This document shows positions 61,432-64,000 of a DNA stretch of 64,000 nucleotides, piece after piece (within the stretch, counting starts at the first letter, position 1; each line of letters begins with the position of its first letter). Origin of the DNA: Zygnema cylindricum (taxonomy: Eukaryota > Streptophyta > Zygnematophyceae > Zygnematales > Zygnemataceae); the NCBI GenBank assembly GCA_037447655.1, contig JBBHKE010002619.1, positions 55,474 through 119,473 of the forward strand, read 5' to 3'. The position numbers and the translations under genes are program-made. Below the pieces are notes generated by a model. The model had not been told where the DNA came from, ran no database searches, and worked only from the letters and a program-made list of their open reading frames with translations.

Positions 61432-61589
61432 AGTGATTCCTGAAACAAAACAAGCCAAGAAACGCGTTTCAGGTAATGAGTTGACAAAGCACACGAAGCC
61501 AATCAAAACGAAAAAAATGTTGGAAATCTGGCGGCTGATGCAAGATGCTCGTGTGTTGCAAGATGCTTTGAAGGAAAGGTGAATTTTCC

Positions 61590-61660
61590 AATGAGGTAGC
61601 AACACTTCGTTGCACAAACTCTGCCATCTTCACCATTGTGATTCCTGAAACCGGACATGC
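61590..61660 (-). pseudogene. Truncated duplicate of the small membrane-protein exon
   Basis: Reads MVKMAEFVQRSVATSLE after the same acceptor context (ggaatcacaatggtgaag), then breaks off into unrelated sequence before the hydrophobic helix. Adjacent upstream sequence (attcctgaaac, then a ttgaca word) is also shared with the intact copy, so a tandem duplication is likely. Confidence 0.7.
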
Positions 61661-61755
61661 CAGAGAAAAATATTCAAACAACCAGTTGACAGCAAGAGAA
61701 GCATCAGTCATGCCATCGAAGGGCTGTTACAGAATTTAAAAAATTCACGTTTCTT

Positions 61756-62042
61756 TTGATTGACTACAACAACTTTTGGCAAGAAACTGGCTAGAGGTGT
61801 AATTTTATACTAGGTTGTTTTTGTTGAAGGAAAACTCTTGACTGGGTGTTAATGTTGTGACTTATTTGCGTCTAAGATGAAGAATGAAAAAAAACTGCAT
61901 TGTAAAGACATTAGTTTGGCAAAGTTTCACCATATGCTGATATTATTTGACGTCCTTAGAAAAACCTTAAACAGTCCGTATTATAAGCTAATACATATAT
62001 GTATATGTATGTGTGTGTGTGTGTGACTGTCACACACACACA

Positions 62043-62085
<43 letters not shown>

Positions 62086-62393
62086 ATACATATATGCATT
62101 AGCTTATATTTATATACACACACACACACACAAACACACACGCACACACATACATATAATATATGTATTAGCTTACGATATAGACTGTTTAAGGATTTTC
62201 TAAAGACGTCAAATAATATCAATATATGGTGGAACTTTTGTCTTTGCAATGCAGTTCTTTTTCAGTCTTCATCTTAGACGCAAATAAGTTACAACATCAT
62301 CACCCTGTCAAGAGTTTTCCTTCAACAAAAACAACCTAGCATAAAATTACACCTCACGCCAGTTTCTTGCCAAAAGTTGTTGTAGTCAATCAA
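61756..62393. repeat. Long inverted repeat (arms about 230 bp) with a CA/TG microsatellite core
   Basis: The left arm 61756-61990 and right arm 62160-62393 are reverse complements at roughly 85-90 percent identity (for example ttgattgactacaacaactt against aagttgttgtagtcaatcaa). The centre (62000-62155) is (TG)n/(CA)n with tatatgcattagctta repeats. It would fold into a long hairpin if transcribed. It could be a fold-back element or a recent inverted duplication. Confidence 0.9.
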
Positions 62394-63374
62394 ACAACAG
62401 CCATATTGGATAAGAGAGGATGTTACCTTTCAACCAAACTATCTGAACAAGTCCTCGCTTATCCAAGACAAAAGAAAATTATGCAAACGTGAAGAAATTT
62501 TGACAAAGAAATGAGCAACTTTGACAATTTCAGAAGAAAAAACTTCCAAGTATCCAAGATTTGGCTGAAAACTCTTGCAAAGATTTCAGGACAAAAGTGT
62601 AAGAAGCTACTGAGAAAGTACAGCACGGCAGTGTAAACTTAAATCACCTCCTTATTCCACGGAAGTGATTTCGACCGTCAGATTATTTTCTGGCGTACGC
62701 ATAAATTCTGTATTTACTATTTATTCATTCTACTCTATAGCCATCATGGCCAGTAAAACAATTTAGCGGAAGCAGGAGCAGCACGTCAGGTTGAAACATA
62801 ACTGATAACTTGAAGATAGTATTTTTCGATCAGTACGCACTAAAACATGTAAAAAAATAAAAATATTTAATGGAATAAATATATGGACAAGAGCCTAAGA
62901 ACAGTAAGAAGGATTAAAATACTAAACTGCATTTCTTATTGGTCATGTTTCATGGATGCTCCTGCCATTTTTTTTATCTCCAGTTCACCTTTTAAACCTA
63001 TTTTTCCTGAAAACTGATGATTCTTAGGTTTTACCGGCGACTTTACTTCTCACACGTGCCAAGTTTGTCTTCTTCTGGTCAGATTTCCATGGAGACTTTT
63101 GGAATCTTTTTCTTTTCCAGTTGACTTTTTTAACCTAAATTTACTTACAAACTGATTGCAGTTTTTTTTCTCTACTTTACTTCTGACACGTGTCAGATTT
63201 GCCTCTAACTGGTCTTTCCGCTGGTATTTTCTCTCTTCTTTACATATCTTTCCTCCCTCCCTCTCTCTCTCTCCCCTTCCTCCTCAGTTCTGTGTCTTCC
63301 TCTCTCTCCCTCTCCCTCTCCCTCTCCCTCTCTCTCTCTCTTTCAAACCAATAAATCCGCAATTTACGGCTAAT
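62394..63374 (+). promoter_or_regulatory. 5' flank and UTR of the glycine-rich gene
   Basis: No coding sequence. Two similar phrases, ttacttctcacacgtgcc (63044) and ttacttctgacacgtgtc (63177), each with a CACGTG core, sit about 133 bases apart in a diverged direct repeat. A CT microsatellite (63250-63345) fills the probable leader. Confidence 0.45.
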
Positions 63375-64000
63375 ATGGAGGAAGCCATGGGAGGAGGAGG
63401 AGGAGGAGATCCAGGCTATTGGGGGGTGGGGGTAGGAGGAGGAGGAGGGATAGGAGGAGTAGGAGGAGAGGGTTTTCTCTGGGAGAGAGGCTATGGGGAA
63501 ATGGGGATGGGAATGGGGATGGGGATGGGGGAGGAGGGAGGGTTTTGGGGTTTTGGTCACCCAGGGGGTAGAGGGATAGGAGGAGGTCCTGGGAGGGGAA
63601 TGGGAGTAGGAGGAGTAGGAATGGGAGTAGGAATAGGCGGAGGAATGGGAGCAGGAGGAGGTGTAGGAGGAGGAGTGGGAGGAGTGGGAGGAGTGGGAGG
63701 AGGGGGAGGAGTGGGAGGAGGAGGAGTGGGAGGAGGAGGAGGGGGAGGAGGAGAGCCCCCTTTTAAAAGAATGAGAGGTGAGGGAGGAGGAGGGGGAGGT
63801 AATGTGAGTATGGATGAGATACCAGGAGGAGGAGGGAGAGGAGTGGGAGGAGGAGTAGGGGGTGGAGGGGGAGGAGGAGGAGGGGGAGGAGGAGGGCCCC
63901 CTTTTAAAAGAATGAGAGGTGAGGGAGGAGGAGGGGGAGGTAATGTGAGTATGGATGAGATACCAGGAGGAGGAGGGATAGGATTGGGAGGAGGAGTAGG
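63375..64000 (+). CDS. Glycine-rich protein, 5' part (runs off the window)
   Basis: Open from ATG 63375 to the window end, 208 codons, with no intron evident. It starts MEEAMGGGGGGDPGYWG, then long G/V/M runs. PPFKRMRGEGGGGGGNVSM followed by DEIPGGGG occurs twice, 47 codons apart, with no base change seen over about 80 bases. The Lys-Arg motif FKRMR could be a nuclear-localisation or RNA-contact element. Frame is kept despite heavy GGA/GGG repetition, and non-Gly residues (Trp, Tyr, Lys, Met) recur, which favours a real protein. Nuclear RNA-associated glycine-rich proteins are the nearest concept, but no family is claimed. Confidence 0.6.
   Translation, partial: MEEAMGGGGGGDPGYWGVGVGGGGGIGGVGGEGFLWERGYGEMGMGMGMGMGEEGGFWGFGHPGGRGIGGGPGRGMGVGGVGMGVGIGGGMGAGGGVGGGVGGVGGVGGGGGVGGGGVGGGGGGGGEPPFKRMRGEGGGGGGNVSMDEIPGGGGRGVGGGVGGGGGGGGGGGGGPPFKRMRGEGGGGGGNVSMDEIPGGGGIGLGGGV

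Noticed and set aside
61956-62277. Cys-Val and His-Thr ORFs
   Set aside because: They translate the TG/CA microsatellite at the centre of the inverted repeat.
63240-63560. 106-residue minus-strand Ser/Pro/His ORF
   Set aside because: It is the antisense shadow of the glycine-rich coding sequence and the CT microsatellite leader.

Overview
This is a window of nuclear DNA from a plastid-bearing eukaryote of the green lineage. The genes are intron-rich: most exons are 60 to 180 bp, introns are T-rich with GT-AG ends, and one intron is GC-AG. Two proteins place it: a plant-type violaxanthin de-epoxidase with a bipartite thylakoid-lumen presequence, and an ABC1K7/ABC1K8-type plastid ABC1 atypical kinase. 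A streptophyte alga or an early-diverging green plant fits best, but the sequence does not fix the species. All gene models were spliced by eye. They rest on splice sites, on phase agreement across every junction, and on remembered family sequence.

Layout. A nine-exon nucleoside hydrolase of 340 residues lies at 255-6072 (+). A head-to-head pair of unfamiliar coiled-coil genes follows at 7012-8321 (-) and 10452-12662 (+). Between them are a 200 bp GA tract and a tandem duplication of the + gene's promoter and first exon. From 12.7 to 18.8 kb the DNA is transposon-rich. An Aha1 N-domain-only (Hch1-like) Hsp90 co-chaperone gene lies at 18822-20888 (-). An atypical SDR / NAD(P)-binding protein gene spans about 24263-30191 (+). 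A nested transposon cluster covers 31.6-33.8 kb. The ABC1-kinase gene spans 34627-51784 (+) and carries a recent duplication of its catalytic exons, with a foreign UMP1-like exon caught between the copies. The VDE gene is at 54202-56878 (-), tail-to-tail with the kinase gene. The last 7 kb hold fragments of three poorly known genes, a tRNA-derived SINE-like element, a long inverted repeat with a CA/TG core, and the start of a glycine-rich protein that runs off the window.

How the genes relate. There is no operon-like logic. The SDR protein, the ABC1 kinase and VDE are probably all plastid proteins, and the latter two both serve photo-oxidative stress physiology. A recurring theme is partial local duplication: the promoter plus exon 1 of the + coiled-coil gene, exons 8-9 of the kinase, the 5' end of kinase exon 15, the first coding exon of the small membrane-protein gene, and a 47-codon block in the glycine-rich gene. 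Three related hAT-like elements and two copies of a second TIR family, some nested, account for much of the non-coding sequence.
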